Shown here one piece after another: positions 27,612-38,724 of a stretch of DNA of 64,000 bases. A program made the translations under genes and the position numbers. The stretch's first letter is position 1. The number at the start of each line of letters is the position of its first letter. The DNA comes from Cyanomargarita calcarea GSE-NOS-MK-12-04C. Lineage in GTDB: Bacteria > Cyanobacteriota > Cyanobacteriia > Cyanobacteriales > Nostocaceae. Below the pieces are notes generated by a model. It worked only from the letters and a program-made list of their open reading frames with translations, was not told the DNA's origin and searched no databases. The DNA lies in the NCBI GenBank assembly GCA_019359595.1, contig JAHHGZ010000017.1:1-64000 (forward strand). Direction: 5' to 3'.

Positions 27612-27962
27612 CTATTGCAATACCAACTTCACGTTGGCGTTCTGCAGACCGCGTTGCTTCACTTCAGCCAGTGTCTTGTTGACAGCATACTTCTGGTTGA
27701 TAGAGTTGATCAACTCGGTTTGGTTGTGCTTCTTAGCAACGCCCCAAAGGTCTGCGATTAGGTCAAAGGAACCATCGCTGTTGCGTGACCAGCCCAAGTC
27801 GTATTCGCCTTCCAATACTGCAACGATGTCAGAGCGCACGCGCTGACCATTGTAGCCACGAACATCGGCTTCGGTTTTTACGCTGATGCCTAGATCGCGC
27901 AAGGAAGCCTTGAGGATTTCAGCATCGGTGATTTTGGTACGCAGGGTGCTAAAATGAGACAT
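27612..27962 (-). CDS. ycf35: Ycf35 / DUF1257 protein
   Basis: 116-residue conserved protein of cyanobacteria and some plastids, function unproven. The start is the ATG at 27962 (MSHFSTLRTK) with a GGAGG ribosome binding site 8 bp upstream; a TTG five codons earlier lies inside that RBS and is rejected. Recognisable blocks are TKITDAEILKASLRDLGI near the N-terminus, the Arg/Gly segment ADVRGYNGQRVRSDIVAVLE near residue 40, DLGWSRNSDGSFDLIADLWG near 60, and the helical end INQKYAVNKTLAEVKQRGLQ. It lies directly downstream of ycf46 on the same strand (143 bp gap), a pairing that suggests shared function or regulation. Confidence 0.9.
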   Translation of the reverse strand: MSHFSTLRTKITDAEILKASLRDLGISVKTEADVRGYNGQRVRSDIVAVLEGEYDLGWSRNSDGSFDLIADLWGVAKKHNQTELINSINQKYAVNKTLAEVKQRGLQNANVKLVLQ

Positions 27963-28105
27963 TTGGGTTTCCTCCAAAAGAGAAGATTGAAAAGGACAAC
28001 GGTTTGTTTTCGGACTAGCCGCAATCTATGACCGATGGCGGCTTTTTCTCTTAACTGCTAGCATTTTGTGCTAGCCTTTCCCCCTGTGGTAGCAGGAGAA
28101 AGCTT

Positions 28106-29617
28106 TTAGAACTCCATTCGCTGATATTCAGCTACGGAGGACGCTGCTGGTCTTGCACGCTGTCTGGCCCAGTCCCTTAAGGCTGTAACCTGTTCTTGCA
28201 TCGTTCGTGACAGCGGCAATGTTGCCTTGAGTGCAGCAATAATATCTAGTTGGGTGAACTCGCGTTCTTGGGCAAAAGCTTCGTACATTGCCGCAACGAT
28301 CGCCTGTTCAATTTCTGCCCCAGAAAAGCCATCGGACATCTTGGCTAGTTGTTCGAGGTCAAATCTTGTTATTTCACCACGACGCTTGCTGAGGTGGATA
28401 GTGAAAATATCTTGGCGTTCTTCAGGTGTGGGCAGATCCACAAAGAATATCTCATCAAAGCGACCCTTCCGCAAGAATTCTCCTGGCAATCTTTCAACTC
28501 GGTTGGCTGTTGCCATTACAAACACTGGAGATTTTTTCTCTTGCATCCAGGTAAGGAATGAGCCGAATATTCTATTGGAAGTACCGCCATCGGAATCACC
28601 CGAACCGCCACTACCTGAAAACGATTTATCTAACTCGTCGATGAACAGAATCGCTGGAGAAATAGATTCTGCTGTTTTGAGGGCGTTACGCAGGTTCGCT
28701 TCACTTCGTCCCACCATTGAGCCGTCGTAAACCCGCCCCATATCTAGCCGTAGTAGCGGTAAACCCCACAATCTAGATGTAGTTTTGGCAATCATCGATT
28801 TCCCGCAACCCGGAACGCCTAGAATTAACATCCCTTTTGGTTGGGGCAAACCATATTCCCGTGCCCTCTCTGTAAAAGCGTTTGAGCGTTGCTTCAACCA
28901 CTTTTTCAGTTCTTCTAAGCCACCAACCGCCTCAATGGTTTCATCTTCTTCTATGTATTCTAGTATACCATTGCGCCGAATTAGTTGCTTTTTCTCCGAT
29001 AAAACTATGTCTACTTCATCTTCCGTCAGACGCCCCGTAGTTACCTGCGCCTTTCGATAGACTTTTTCAGCTTCATCTTTTGTTAAACCTAAAGCTGCTC
29101 GCAAAAGCTTCTCACGTGCCTCTGTTGTCAGCCTTCTGCCACGATATATTTCTATATGGTTAGTTAAAACTTTATTTAAATCACCCATATCTGGAAGTGA
29201 AAAGTCGATTACGACAACTTCCTTTTCCAATTCTATGGGAACCTGCTGCATTGGCGACATCAAGATAATGTTTTTTTGCATTCCCTTGAAACTAGCGATC
29301 GCATCACGCAAAGACCTATTTGTCGCAGGTGCATCAATAAATGGGTGTAAATCTTTAAGAATAAATATACCTGGTTCTTTCTGCCGGCTAATCCACTCAA
29401 TTGCCGCCTCGGGAGAAACGGTATTGTGCTGCGTGACATTCCGGGGCTGACCGTACTCTACTATACCGTGAGTTACAGTCCAAACATATACTCGCCGTTG
29501 TGGCTTCGATGATTGAGCAATTGTAGAAATTGCCTGCTCAGCCCGCTCTTCTTCAGAGGTCACAAGATAGATTAGAGGGTATTGAGCTTGAACGAGGATA
29601 TTGAGCTCTTCTTTCAT
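28106..29617 (-). CDS. ycf46: Ycf46 AAA+ ATPase
   Basis: 503-residue AAA+ ATPase conserved in cyanobacteria and red-lineage plastids. The N-terminal 200 residues resemble a degenerate ATPase domain (VQAQYPLIYLVTSEEERAE). The active domain holds Walker A GVPGCGKSMIAKT near residue 268, Walker B AILFIDELDKSF near 328, and the second region of homology with arginine fingers GEFLRKGRFDEIFFV near 380. The Synechocystis homologue slr0374 has been linked to growth under low CO2 and to stress response; that link is from the literature, not from this sequence. Its neighbours on the same strand are an RHH/zinc-ribbon protein upstream and ycf35 downstream. Confidence 0.92.
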   Translation of the reverse strand: MKEELNILVQAQYPLIYLVTSEEERAEQAISTIAQSSKPQRRVYVWTVTHGIVEYGQPRNVTQHNTVSPEAAIEWISRQKEPGIFILKDLHPFIDAPATNRSLRDAIASFKGMQKNIILMSPMQQVPIELEKEVVVIDFSLPDMGDLNKVLTNHIEIYRGRRLTTEAREKLLRAALGLTKDEAEKVYRKAQVTTGRLTEDEVDIVLSEKKQLIRRNGILEYIEEDETIEAVGGLEELKKWLKQRSNAFTERAREYGLPQPKGMLILGVPGCGKSMIAKTTSRLWGLPLLRLDMGRVYDGSMVGRSEANLRNALKTAESISPAILFIDELDKSFSGSGGSGDSDGGTSNRIFGSFLTWMQEKKSPVFVMATANRVERLPGEFLRKGRFDEIFFVDLPTPEERQDIFTIHLSKRRGEITRFDLEQLAKMSDGFSGAEIEQAIVAAMYEAFAQEREFTQLDIIAALKATLPLSRTMQEQVTALRDWARQRARPAASSVAEYQRMEF

Positions 29618-29694
29618 ATCGACCTACTTGAGACCTTATACAAGAAAGTACAGACATCGCTTTTAGTTGGACAACGGAATTCCTTATCCCGCTT

Positions 29695-30051
29695 TTAGCA
29701 AGGAACTAACTCTTCCTCGCCCATCTGAGGGGTTTTTTCCTCGGATATTTCATTGATTACGAGATGCTCTTGACCAATAACTCCTGGTTGATTGCCCAAA
29801 GCCGACATTTCACCATCTCGTAATACTAGCGAACTGTCACAAGCTGGACAGGAATAAACTCTATGAGTTCTTCCATAAGAAGAAGCTTCTACTTCTTCAA
29901 CCAATTCTGAATTAGCTAAGTAAAAAACTAGTGCCCGCTCGGCTAGTTCCGACATTGGTTCTGAATCAACGGCTGAACGAATTTTCAACCTTCTGTGCAG
30001 CTCTGGCGACAGATACAAAGTGACCTTTTGCTTAGTTTGCATATAACTCAT
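29695..30051 (-). CDS. Ribbon-helix-helix protein with C-terminal zinc ribbon
   Basis: 118 residues, ATG start at 30051 (a second ATG at 30042 is possible). Residues 8-48 (KVTLYLSPELHRRLKIRSAV, then MSELAERALVFYL) form an RHH DNA-binding fold of the MetJ/CopG type. YSCPACDSSLVLRDGEM near residue 67 has a CxxC pair; only this half of a zinc knuckle is clear, with another Cys as the last residue. It sits 78 bp upstream of ycf46 on the same strand and is likely co-transcribed. It may regulate the ycf46-ycf35 unit (inference). RHH proteins act as dimers and often autorepress. Confidence 0.7.
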   Translation of the reverse strand: MSYMQTKQKVTLYLSPELHRRLKIRSAVDSEPMSELAERALVFYLANSELVEEVEASSYGRTHRVYSCPACDSSLVLRDGEMSALGNQPGVIGQEHLVINEISEEKTPQMGEEELVPC

Positions 30052-30277
30052 TAACGGTCTTACCCGGGTATGTAATTCACAATATCGGTTGGATTCTTGG
30101 TTGTCAATACGCTAAGACGTTTTGACGGTAACATTGTTACATTTGTTCACAAAACTCAAGTTAGTGGTTGGGAGTTGAGCAATTCCAAACTCCAAACTCA
30201 TAACTTTTCGCCATTGTCCACTTAGAGAGATATCTTGTTCTGATACTCATATAGAATTAATTTTGGTTCAAGGTGTA

Positions 30278-30790
30278 ATGATGTGTACTGCCACTGTGCT
30301 TAAAGCCCGTGGTTTGGGGCGAAAAATTTGTGCGAACGCCCTACTTGTAATCTTGTGGGGATGTGCTGTACCTGGTTTCAACACAAACTCCATAACATGG
30401 GAAACCTATAAAAATTCCCGCTATGGCTTTGAATTTCCCCGTCCAAGTAACTGGACTGAGTTACCTCGTCCAGAAAATGATGATGGAACAGCCTTTGTTT
30501 CACCACAAAATAACTCCGTGCAGATTCGGGGTTGGGCGGGCAATCAACTGCAAAACCCAACAAACAAAGATTCAATAACGAAAAAATCTATAAATTCTAA
30601 CTTTAAAACTGCCCAAGGAGTCTCGGGAGTGCTGATGGTGGAAGTCGGTAGCCTCACGAGTTCAATGACACTAACACTTCAACAAGGTCAAGTGAAATAC
30701 TACTGGCAAGGACAAAGCAACAGTCAAGAATTTGATAATTACTATCGTTTCTTTTATTACATTGCCCAACAGTATCGCATTGAAAAATAG
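30278..30790 (+). CDS. Predicted lipoprotein, PsbP-like fold possible
   Basis: About 170 residues from the ATG at 30278 (a TTG is five codons upstream, another ATG follows immediately). A basic start (KARGLGRKI) and hydrophobic ANALLVILWGC form a lipoprotein signal with Cys in lipobox position. The mature part begins near TWETYKNSRYGFEFPRPSNW; an aromatic Y-GF-F-P--W block of this kind is typical of PsbP-family and related thylakoid-lumen proteins. It ends YYRFFYYIAQQYRIEK. A PsbP-like fold is my best guess; I cannot show photosystem association. It is alone upstream of sqdB, separated by a heptamer repeat. Confidence 0.55.
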   Translation: MMCTATVLKARGLGRKICANALLVILWGCAVPGFNTNSITWETYKNSRYGFEFPRPSNWTELPRPENDDGTAFVSPQNNSVQIRGWAGNQLQNPTNKDSITKKSINSNFKTAQGVSGVLMVEVGSLTSSMTLTLQQGQVKYYWQGQSNSQEFDNYYRFFYYIAQQYRIEK

Positions 30791-30810
30791 GGAATGGGGA
30801 ATGGGGAAAA

Positions 30811-32103
<1,293 letters not shown>

Positions 32104-32105
32104 AA

Positions 32106-32165
32106 GGAGTTAGGAGTTAGGAGTTAGGAGTTAGGAGTTAGGAGTTAGGAGTTAGGAGTTAGGAG
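32106..32165. repeat. Heptamer tandem repeat (GGAGTTA, about eight copies)
   Basis: Begins 3 bp after the sqdB stop; about eight perfect copies of GGAGTTA. Confidence 0.9.
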
Positions 32166-32949
32166 GCACGAAATTCATAGCTCCTAAGTTGGACACTCTC
32201 TCCACTCCCCACTTTTTGACCCAAACGTCAGGCTTTTGATGAAATTTTAGTGGCGGTGGTGCATTCTAATTACAAGCCAGATGTATATTCAAGTAAGAGC
32301 GAATCGGAAAAAGAGCTGAAGCGTTCTCAAGTCAGGCTACAGTGGAAAGTGCGATGCCCGTATATCTACGGATGCAGCGTCGGATCGCGATCCATCGGGT
32401 GCAAAATTAGAAAGATGTGCCATTCCAATTAGGTTAAGTGGTAAGTTTTTAGCTGCCTACTCACTTTCCTTCAATTGTGAATATCCAAGATATCTCTGAA
32501 GTTTGCCTATTAGCAGCATCAAAATATAAAATCTTACTATGCTCCCGTTAATTGTGCCACAAGAGACAATTTATCCGGTTGGCGATTTAGAAGTTTCTGA
32601 AAAACTAGGATTATCTGAGTATCCCGCTTCCACAGAATAAATATATTGTCAACAATAAAAATATCCCTGTTTCCAACGGGTTTTGGTTGCGCTACTACAA
32701 ATTAATTAGTTAACCTTGCTTGCGTTGGTGTCACAGTTTACTACTAGTGCGTCAATCCAGCAAAGGAATGAACCGCATAGCTCTTTGGGGAACCCGTACC
32801 CTTCGTACCCTTCGAGAGCCGTATCCCTCACGGGACGCAGACAAGGCTAGGGTAGACAAAGAAGGAAAACGCGAAGAAGTGGTGAACTACTAGAGTCGCT
32901 TGTAATGACAAATGACAGATGTCAGATGATTAATAACGAATGATTAATT
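32166..32949. other. Intergenic region between sqdB and sqdX with remnants and repeats
   Basis: No intact gene. A short frame at 32539-32640 (33 codons, MLPLIVPQETIYPV...) and a frame at 32238-32430 look like decayed coding sequence of unknown family. At 32790-32870, a tandem ACCCTTCGT/ACCCTTCGA and a TCCCTCACGGGA palindrome form a mosaic repeat; fragments of it, partly inverted, recur at 5655-5705. The sqdX promoter must lie near the right end. Confidence 0.45.
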
Positions 32950-34086
32950 ATGAAAATCGCCTTATTCACCGAAACCTTTCTGCCCAAGGTTGACGGAATT
33001 GTAACGCGCCTGCGCCACACTGTTGACCATCTGCAACGTACTGGTAATCAAGTATTGGTGATTTGCCCTGAAGGCGGTATTACCGAACACAAAGGTGCTA
33101 AAATTTACGGCGTGTCTGCCTTTCCTTTACCATTGTATCCTGAGTTAAAAATGGCACTCCCCCGCCCAGCGATTAGTGATGCTTTGGAAAATTTTAAGCC
33201 CGATATTATTCATGTGGTGAATCCAGCAGTACTGGGATTAGCTGGTATATTTCATAGTAAGCTCCATAATGTTCCGCTAGTGGCATCCTATCACACCCAT
33301 TTACCGCAATATCTTCAACATTACGGTTTGGCGATGCTTGAAGGGCTGCTATGGGAGTTGTTGAAGACGGCGCACAACCAAGCGGCTTTGAATCTATGTA
33401 CTTCTACGGTGATGATGGAGGAGTTATCGTCACACGGTATTGAAAGGGTCGATTTGTGGCAGCGAGGAGTGGATACAGAGACATTTCATCCTGAATTGGC
33501 GAGTATCTCCATGCGCGAGCATTTATCTCAAAATCACCCCGAAAGTCCGCTATTGCTTTATGTCGGGCGTCTTTCGGCAGAAAAAGAAATTGAGCGCATC
33601 AAACCAATTTTAGAAGCGATCCCCGCTGCGCGATTGGCATTGGTAGGAGACGGCCCGCACCGTCAAGCATTGGAAAAACATTTTGCCGGGACAAATACTT
33701 ATTTTGTTGGGTATCTTACAGGAACAGATTTAGGTTCGGCTTTTGCGAGTTCTGATGCTTTTATCTTTCCTTCCCGCACAGAGACACTGGGTTTAGTGTT
33801 ACTCGAAGCAATGGCTGCAGGTTGTCCTGTGGTCGCAGCTCGTTCTGGGGGAATTCCTGATATTGTTACAGATGGGGTGAATGGCTATCTTTTTGAACCA
33901 TCAGCAGACGATATCGGATCGATAGCTGCGACTGTTCGCCTGCTTTCCCAGCAACAAGAACGAGAAACAATCCGCGAAAATGCTCGTAAAGAAGCGGAAC
34001 GTTGGGGATGGTCATCTGCTACTTGCCAGTTACACAATTACTATCAAAAGGTTATATATTCTGAACAGTTAGCAGGTGCGGCATAA
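32950..34086 (+). CDS. sqdX: SQDG synthase (sulfoquinovosyltransferase)
   Basis: GT4 glycosyltransferase that moves sulfoquinovose from its UDP form to diacylglycerol, the last step of SQDG synthesis at the membrane. 378 residues, ATG start. The N-terminus MKIALFTETFLPKVDGIVTR is the characteristic acceptor-domain loop. HTHLPQYLQHY near residue 116 is a lipid-acceptor signature shared with SqdX/MgdA-like enzymes. The donor domain begins LLYVGRLSAEKEIE near 200 and carries the EX7E motif in SRTETLGLVLLEAMAAG near residue 277. Same strand as sqdB, though separated by 850 bp, so it probably has its own promoter. Confidence 0.93.
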   Translation: MKIALFTETFLPKVDGIVTRLRHTVDHLQRTGNQVLVICPEGGITEHKGAKIYGVSAFPLPLYPELKMALPRPAISDALENFKPDIIHVVNPAVLGLAGIFHSKLHNVPLVASYHTHLPQYLQHYGLAMLEGLLWELLKTAHNQAALNLCTSTVMMEELSSHGIERVDLWQRGVDTETFHPELASISMREHLSQNHPESPLLLYVGRLSAEKEIERIKPILEAIPAARLALVGDGPHRQALEKHFAGTNTYFVGYLTGTDLGSAFASSDAFIFPSRTETLGLVLLEAMAAGCPVVAARSGGIPDIVTDGVNGYLFEPSADDIGSIAATVRLLSQQQERETIRENARKEAERWGWSSATCQLHNYYQKVIYSEQLAGAA

Positions 34087-34226
34087 TACCACAAGAGCAG
34101 GGATGGGCATCAAGCATTAGGCATTAGGCATGAAAAACAATTTTCCGCTCTTCCTGATTCCGAATTCTTAATCCCCATAGACCAATGCCCATTGCCCAAA
34201 TCTAAAATTTGAAATTTAAAATTCCC

Positions 34227-36785
34227 ATGACACTTCCCAATCCTGGTAGCGTCTTGGCTACATTAACTGAACTTACGCAAGTTAATCGCACCCATGCTTT
34301 ACTGCGTCGTGTTAAAGACCTCTCTGTTAATGAATTTGTTTGCTTATTAGACTTTATCACTGCTGAATTCCAGCAATTTCTCAGGGCGATTGAACTCATT
34401 AATAATGAAGCCCTAGAAACGATGCTAGAGAAGGTGCTAGAAGCGATTACATTAAAAATTGGTCAAATTCTCCAAGCGGAACACACTACAATTTTTTTAG
34501 TTGACAATGACAAAGGCCAGCTTTGGTCAAAAGTTCAACAAGATAATACTCAAAAACCTTTAGAAATTCGTACTCCGATTAATGTTGGCATTCCAGGTCA
34601 TGTTGCTAGTACCGGCCAATGTCTGAATATATCTGAAACTGCTACTCATCCGCTATTTAGCTCAGAATTGGAAAAACAAATGGGCTATAAAATGCACAAT
34701 ATTTTGTGTATGCCTGTTTTAAGCAGCAAAAATAAGACTGTAGCTGTGGTCCAACTGGCAAATAAATCTGCATCTGCGGATGTTCCCTTTGATTCTGAGG
34801 ATGAGGGGCGTTTTCGGGACTTTGCCTCTTCTATTGGTATTATCTTAGAAACTTGCCAATCTTTCTATGTTGCAGCCCGAAATCAACGGGGTGCAACAGC
34901 GCTTTTACGGGCAACTCAGACATTGGGGCAAAGTCTGGATTTAGAAGTTACTTTACAGATAGTAATGGAACAAGCTCGAATTTTAATGCAAGCAGACCGC
35001 AGTACGCTGTTTTTGCATCGGAAAGAGATGAGCGAACTCTGGACTAAGGTAGCGGCGGCAGATGGTGCTACTTTAATGGAAATTCGTCAACCTGCCAATC
35101 GGGGGATCGTTGGCTATGTTGCCTCTACGGGTGAAGCGCTAAATATTACCGAGGCATACAAAGACCCCCGCTTTGACCCCACGACAGATAAAAAGACGGG
35201 TTATTATACTCGGAATATTTTGTGTTTGCCCGTGTTTAATTCTGCGAATGAATTAATCGGTGTGACGCAGTTAATTAATAAGTCGCAAGGTAGTTTTACT
35301 GCTTCTGATGAAGAGTTTATGCGGGCTTTTAATATCCAAGCTGGAATTGCTTTGGAAAATGCCCGCTTGTTTGAAAATGTGTTGTTAGAAAAGCAGTATC
35401 AAAAAGACATCCTACAAAGTCTATCTGATGCCGTAATTTCCACAGATATGGAAGGGCGAATTGTGACGATTAATGATGCGGCATTGGAGTTATTGGGTTG
35501 TCCGATGGGAGAAGCTCACGCCAAAAATAACAAGCCAGTGTGGGAAAAAAATTTGATTGGTCGTCTGGTTTGGGAGGTTGTACCAATTGACAATTTGCAA
35601 ATGCGGCTGGAGGATAGCTTAAAAATTGGTGCAAGACACTATGTGCCAGAACAAACTTTGACTGTGGGACTGCATAATGTGTTGAGTGAGACTCAGCACT
35701 CAATTCTGGCAATACGCGATCGCAATCATCCAGATATATTTATTCCCTGGAATCAAATCCTAACTCCCCAGTCGAAGTTACTTAGTGTCAATCAAGTTCA
35801 ACGAATCGAACGCAGTACGAATCTCACTGTTAACCCCCTTACCAATCCCGAAGGTGGGGTGCGCGGTGGTTTGGTAGTATTGGAAGATATCAGTCAGGAA
35901 AAACGTTTGAAAACTACCATGTATCGCTACCTGACTCCTCATGTAGCGGAACAAGTAATGGCGTTGGGTGAAGATGCCTTAATGGTTGGTGAGCGTAAGG
36001 AAGTTACCATCTTGTTTTCTGATATTAGAGGATACACTAATCTTACGGAAAATCTCGGAGCAGCGGAGGTGGTATCCTTACTAAATCAATATTTTGAAAC
36101 GATGGTAGAGTCAGTTTTTAACTACGAAGGGACTCTAGATAAGTTTATTGGTGATGCTTTGATGGCTGTGTTTGGTGCGCCCCTACCGCTCTTGGAAAAT
36201 CATGCTTGGCGAGCAGTACAATCGGCATTGGATATGCGCCGACGACTGGAGGAATTTAACGAACGGCGGATTATTCAGGAGCAGCCACGAATCAAGATTG
36301 GCATTGGTATTAGTTCGGGAGAAGTTGTTTCCGGTAATATTGGTTCCCAAAAACGGATGGATTATACCGTAATTGGGGATGGCGTCAATTTGAGTTCTCG
36401 ACTGGAAGATGTAACAAAAGAGTATCGATGCGACATCATCTTAAGTGAATTCACTTATGGATTGTGCAGCGATCGCATTCACGTCCGGGAGTTGGACAAA
36501 ATCCGTGTGAAAGGGAAAAATCAGGCGGTGAAAATTTACGAGTTGATAGCTGAAAATACCACTCACCTCAGCCCCAAGGAGGAAGACTTTTTATCGTACT
36601 ACCACGCCGGACGTGCCGCTTATTTAGCCCGGAACTTCAAACACGCGATCGCCTGCTTTGAAGCCGCAAAAGAGCTTAAACCAAAAGACCATCCCGTTGA
36701 GATGCATATCCAACGCGCTCGTAACTATCTGAAAGCAGCACCTCCAGAATCCTGGGACGGAGTTTGGACTATGGTTAATAAATGA
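34227..36785 (+). CDS. GAF-GAF-PAS class III adenylate cyclase (CyaB1/B2 type)
   Basis: Makes cAMP from ATP; cytoplasmic signalling enzyme closely resembling Anabaena CyaB1/CyaB2. 852 residues from the ATG at 34227 (a TTG six codons upstream is rejected). GAF-A at about 60-215 and GAF-B at about 230-385 each end in an NKFDE-type motif (NK...FDSEDE and NKSQGSFTASDE), the hallmark of cyclic-nucleotide-binding GAF domains. A PAS-like domain lies at about 395-460. The catalytic domain at about 590-770 shows FSDIRGYT and KFIGDALMAVFGAP with the metal aspartates, and RMDYTVIGDGVNLSSRLE; the Lys and Asp at the base-specifying positions point to ATP. A TPR-like tail follows. cAMP binding to the GAF tandem probably gives positive feedback, as shown for the Anabaena enzymes. 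Confidence 0.93.
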   Translation: MTLPNPGSVLATLTELTQVNRTHALLRRVKDLSVNEFVCLLDFITAEFQQFLRAIELINNEALETMLEKVLEAITLKIGQILQAEHTTIFLVDNDKGQLWSKVQQDNTQKPLEIRTPINVGIPGHVASTGQCLNISETATHPLFSSELEKQMGYKMHNILCMPVLSSKNKTVAVVQLANKSASADVPFDSEDEGRFRDFASSIGIILETCQSFYVAARNQRGATALLRATQTLGQSLDLEVTLQIVMEQARILMQADRSTLFLHRKEMSELWTKVAAADGATLMEIRQPANRGIVGYVASTGEALNITEAYKDPRFDPTTDKKTGYYTRNILCLPVFNSANELIGVTQLINKSQGSFTASDEEFMRAFNIQAGIALENARLFENVLLEKQYQKDILQSLSDAVISTDMEGRIVTINDAALELLGCPMGEAHAKNNKPVWEKNLIGRLVWEVVPIDNLQMRLEDSLKIGARHYVPEQTLTVGLHNVLSETQHSILAIRDRNHPDIFIPWNQILTPQSKLLSVNQVQRIERSTNLTVNPLTNPEGGVRGGLVVLEDISQEKRLKTTMYRYLTPHVAEQVMALGEDALMVGERKEVTILFSDIRGYTNLTENLGAAEVVSLLNQYFETMVESVFNYEGTLDKFIGDALMAVFGAPLPLLENHAWRAVQSALDMRRRLEEFNERRIIQEQPRIKIGIGISSGEVVSGNIGSQKRMDYTVIGDGVNLSSRLEDVTKEYRCDIILSEFTYGLCSDRIHVRELDKIRVKGKNQAVKIYELIAENTTHLSPKEEDFLSYYHAGRAAYLARNFKHAIACFEAAKELKPKDHPVEMHIQRARNYLKAAPPESWDGVWTMVNK

Positions 36786-36914
36786 GGGAAGTTGGGAGGA
36801 ACGGGGTAATAATTAATACAGAATAAAACATAAATAATATGTCCTGCAATCGTTATTGGTTGTAGATTTTTGATCTATTCTGGAGGAGATACGATCCAAA
36901 AAGCGCGGAGAATC

Positions 36915-38327
36915 ATGGTTGTGAAGTTGCAGCGACCGATATTAGTGGGAGGATTGGGACTGTCCTTTTCTTTGTGGATGTTACAAAGTTGGCACGATTC
37001 CATAATGCAGGTAGGAGAGTTCAGTTTATTGAGTCTGTTGGCTATTGGTGGTGGTTTGTGGCTATTATCAGAAAATCGAAGCAAACAATCTACAGAAATA
37101 GTCGAGAATTTACCAGTAGATAGGGCCACGGTGGAAAGTGCTTTAGCAAAAACGGAAGTTGTTATTACCCGCTTGGCAAATGAAGCAGAAAACCATGCAA
37201 CGTTTCTACTGCGAGAACAAGCCACCCAATTGTATCTAGAGTTAGACAGACAAGAAATTAACGTGGCTGTGACTGGTGGTTCGTCTGTTGGTAAAACCAC
37301 ATTAATTAATGTACTACAGCCAAAATTAACCTCTGTACAATTTCAAGAAACGGCACCTTTGTTTGCAGAAGCAAGAGAAAATTCTGATGCTCTAGCTATT
37401 AACGCAGCAAATGCATCTGATTATGTTCTTTTCCTGACAAACGGTGATTTGACAGATTCAGAATTTCAAGCCTTACAGCAAATCAAGGCCGCAAACCAAC
37501 GGGCAATGCTGGTTTTTAACAAACAAGACCAATATATGCCAGACGAACGCGCTAGTATTTTACTGTCATTGAAACAGCGGATACAAGGAAATATCGTAGC
37601 GACTGCAGCGTCTCCCCAACAATTCAAAGTCCGCAAGCACCAAAAAGATGGTTCCGTGCAAGAGTGGATGGAACAACCAGCAGCAGATATCGAGCAGTTA
37701 ACCCAACAGTTGAGTGAAGTTTTGGCAGTTCGCAGACAACAGTTAGTCTGGGCAACTGTAATGAGGAAGTCTTCTCTGTTGAAAGCCGATGCTAAATATT
37801 TATTGAATGGAATTAGACGCGATCGCTCTCTACCAATTATCGAACAATATCAGTGGATAGCGGCGGGTGCGGCTTTTGCTAACCCCGTACCCGCACTGGA
37901 TATTTTGGCGACAGCGGCAATTAACGCTCAAATGGTGGTAGATTTGGGTAATATTTATCAGCAGAAGTTTTCTTTGGAACAGGCGAAAACTGTTGCCGGA
38001 GAAATGGGAAGCTTAATGCTGAAACTGGGTTTGGTCGAAATTTCGAGTAAAGCTATTAGTACTGTACTCAAAACTAATGCCGTCACCTTTGCCGTTGGTG
38101 GAGTAGTGCAGGGTGTGAGTGCAGCTTATCTAACTCGGTTAGCAGGGTTGAGCTTGATAGAGTATTTCCAACAGCAGGAAGTTGCGGTATCTCCAGATGG
38201 CTTGAACTTGGAGAGATTTGGGCAAACATTGCAAAATGTCTTTGGGCAAAACCAGCAGATTGGTGTTTTGCAAGGCTTTGTGAAGCAAGGTGTTAAGCGG
38301 TTATTGCCGGCTGAGGTTGTGGGATAA
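36915..38327 (+). CDS. Membrane-associated dynamin/YcjF-like GTPase
   Basis: 470 residues from the ATG at 36915; an upstream TTG at 36870 is less likely. Two hydrophobic stretches near the N-terminus (VGGLGLSFSLWML and EFSLLSLLAIGGGLWLL) anchor it. The GTPase domain follows at about 110-260: P-loop VAVTGGSSVGKTTLINVL near residue 120 and G4 motif LVFNKQDQ near 200. The DxxG of G3 is replaced by a divergent segment, so hydrolysis may be unusual. The C-terminal third contains hydrophobic helices (AAGAAFANPVPALDIL and the 375-410 region) like DUF697/YcjF proteins. Role unknown; homologues are typical of cyanobacteria and plastids. Confidence 0.7.
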   Translation: MVVKLQRPILVGGLGLSFSLWMLQSWHDSIMQVGEFSLLSLLAIGGGLWLLSENRSKQSTEIVENLPVDRATVESALAKTEVVITRLANEAENHATFLLREQATQLYLELDRQEINVAVTGGSSVGKTTLINVLQPKLTSVQFQETAPLFAEARENSDALAINAANASDYVLFLTNGDLTDSEFQALQQIKAANQRAMLVFNKQDQYMPDERASILLSLKQRIQGNIVATAASPQQFKVRKHQKDGSVQEWMEQPAADIEQLTQQLSEVLAVRRQQLVWATVMRKSSLLKADAKYLLNGIRRDRSLPIIEQYQWIAAGAAFANPVPALDILATAAINAQMVVDLGNIYQQKFSLEQAKTVAGEMGSLMLKLGLVEISSKAISTVLKTNAVTFAVGGVVQGVSAAYLTRLAGLSLIEYFQQQEVAVSPDGLNLERFGQTLQNVFGQNQQIGVLQGFVKQGVKRLLPAEVVG

Positions 38328-38372
38328 ATCTAATTCCTCACGCAGAAAGTAGCTGAGGGGCAAAGAAAAAAG

Positions 38373-38520
38373 GGCGTTGCTGAATTGAGGTATGAATATA
38401 CCCTCACCCCCAGCCCCTCTCCCTTGGGGAGAGGGGAGCGAAAATTCTTGTCCCTCTCCCCAAGGGAGAGGGCTAGGGTGAGGGGAAATTTAGCAACTCA
38501 TACCTGGATTCAGCAAAGCC
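38373..38520. mobile_element. MITE-like element with GGCGTTGCTGA termini (copy 2)
   Basis: 148-bp segment whose 22-bp ends pair at about 19 positions. The interior carries two opposed copies of the CCCTCTCCCTTGGGGAGAGGG hairpin. The rest of 38328-38724 holds a CTTCTTC heptamer array at 38685-38716 and no gene. Confidence 0.65.
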
Positions 38521-38724
38521 GAAAAAACTCTGCTACTTTGTGCATGAGGCATAACACAAATTGGTCATTTCTATTCGGCTTGTACTAACAAAGTTTATCT
38601 ATCTGCTTCCTTGTGGGAGTTTAATACCCCGACATCTAGAGATGACCCGTTTTAAATTGGGTTCTGAATCCACATATATAAACCTCTTCCTTCTTCCTTC
38701 TTCCTTCTTCCTTCATTCATTCAA

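Noticed and set aside
28000-28105. Intrinsic terminator between ycf46 and ycf35
   Set aside because: GCTAGC and AGCCGC stems are visible but no U-tract lies on the minus-strand downstream side, so it could be processing or nothing.
32106-32165. CRISPR or coding repeat from heptamers
   Set aside because: Perfect 7-bp units with no spacers; a typical cyanobacterial STRR array.
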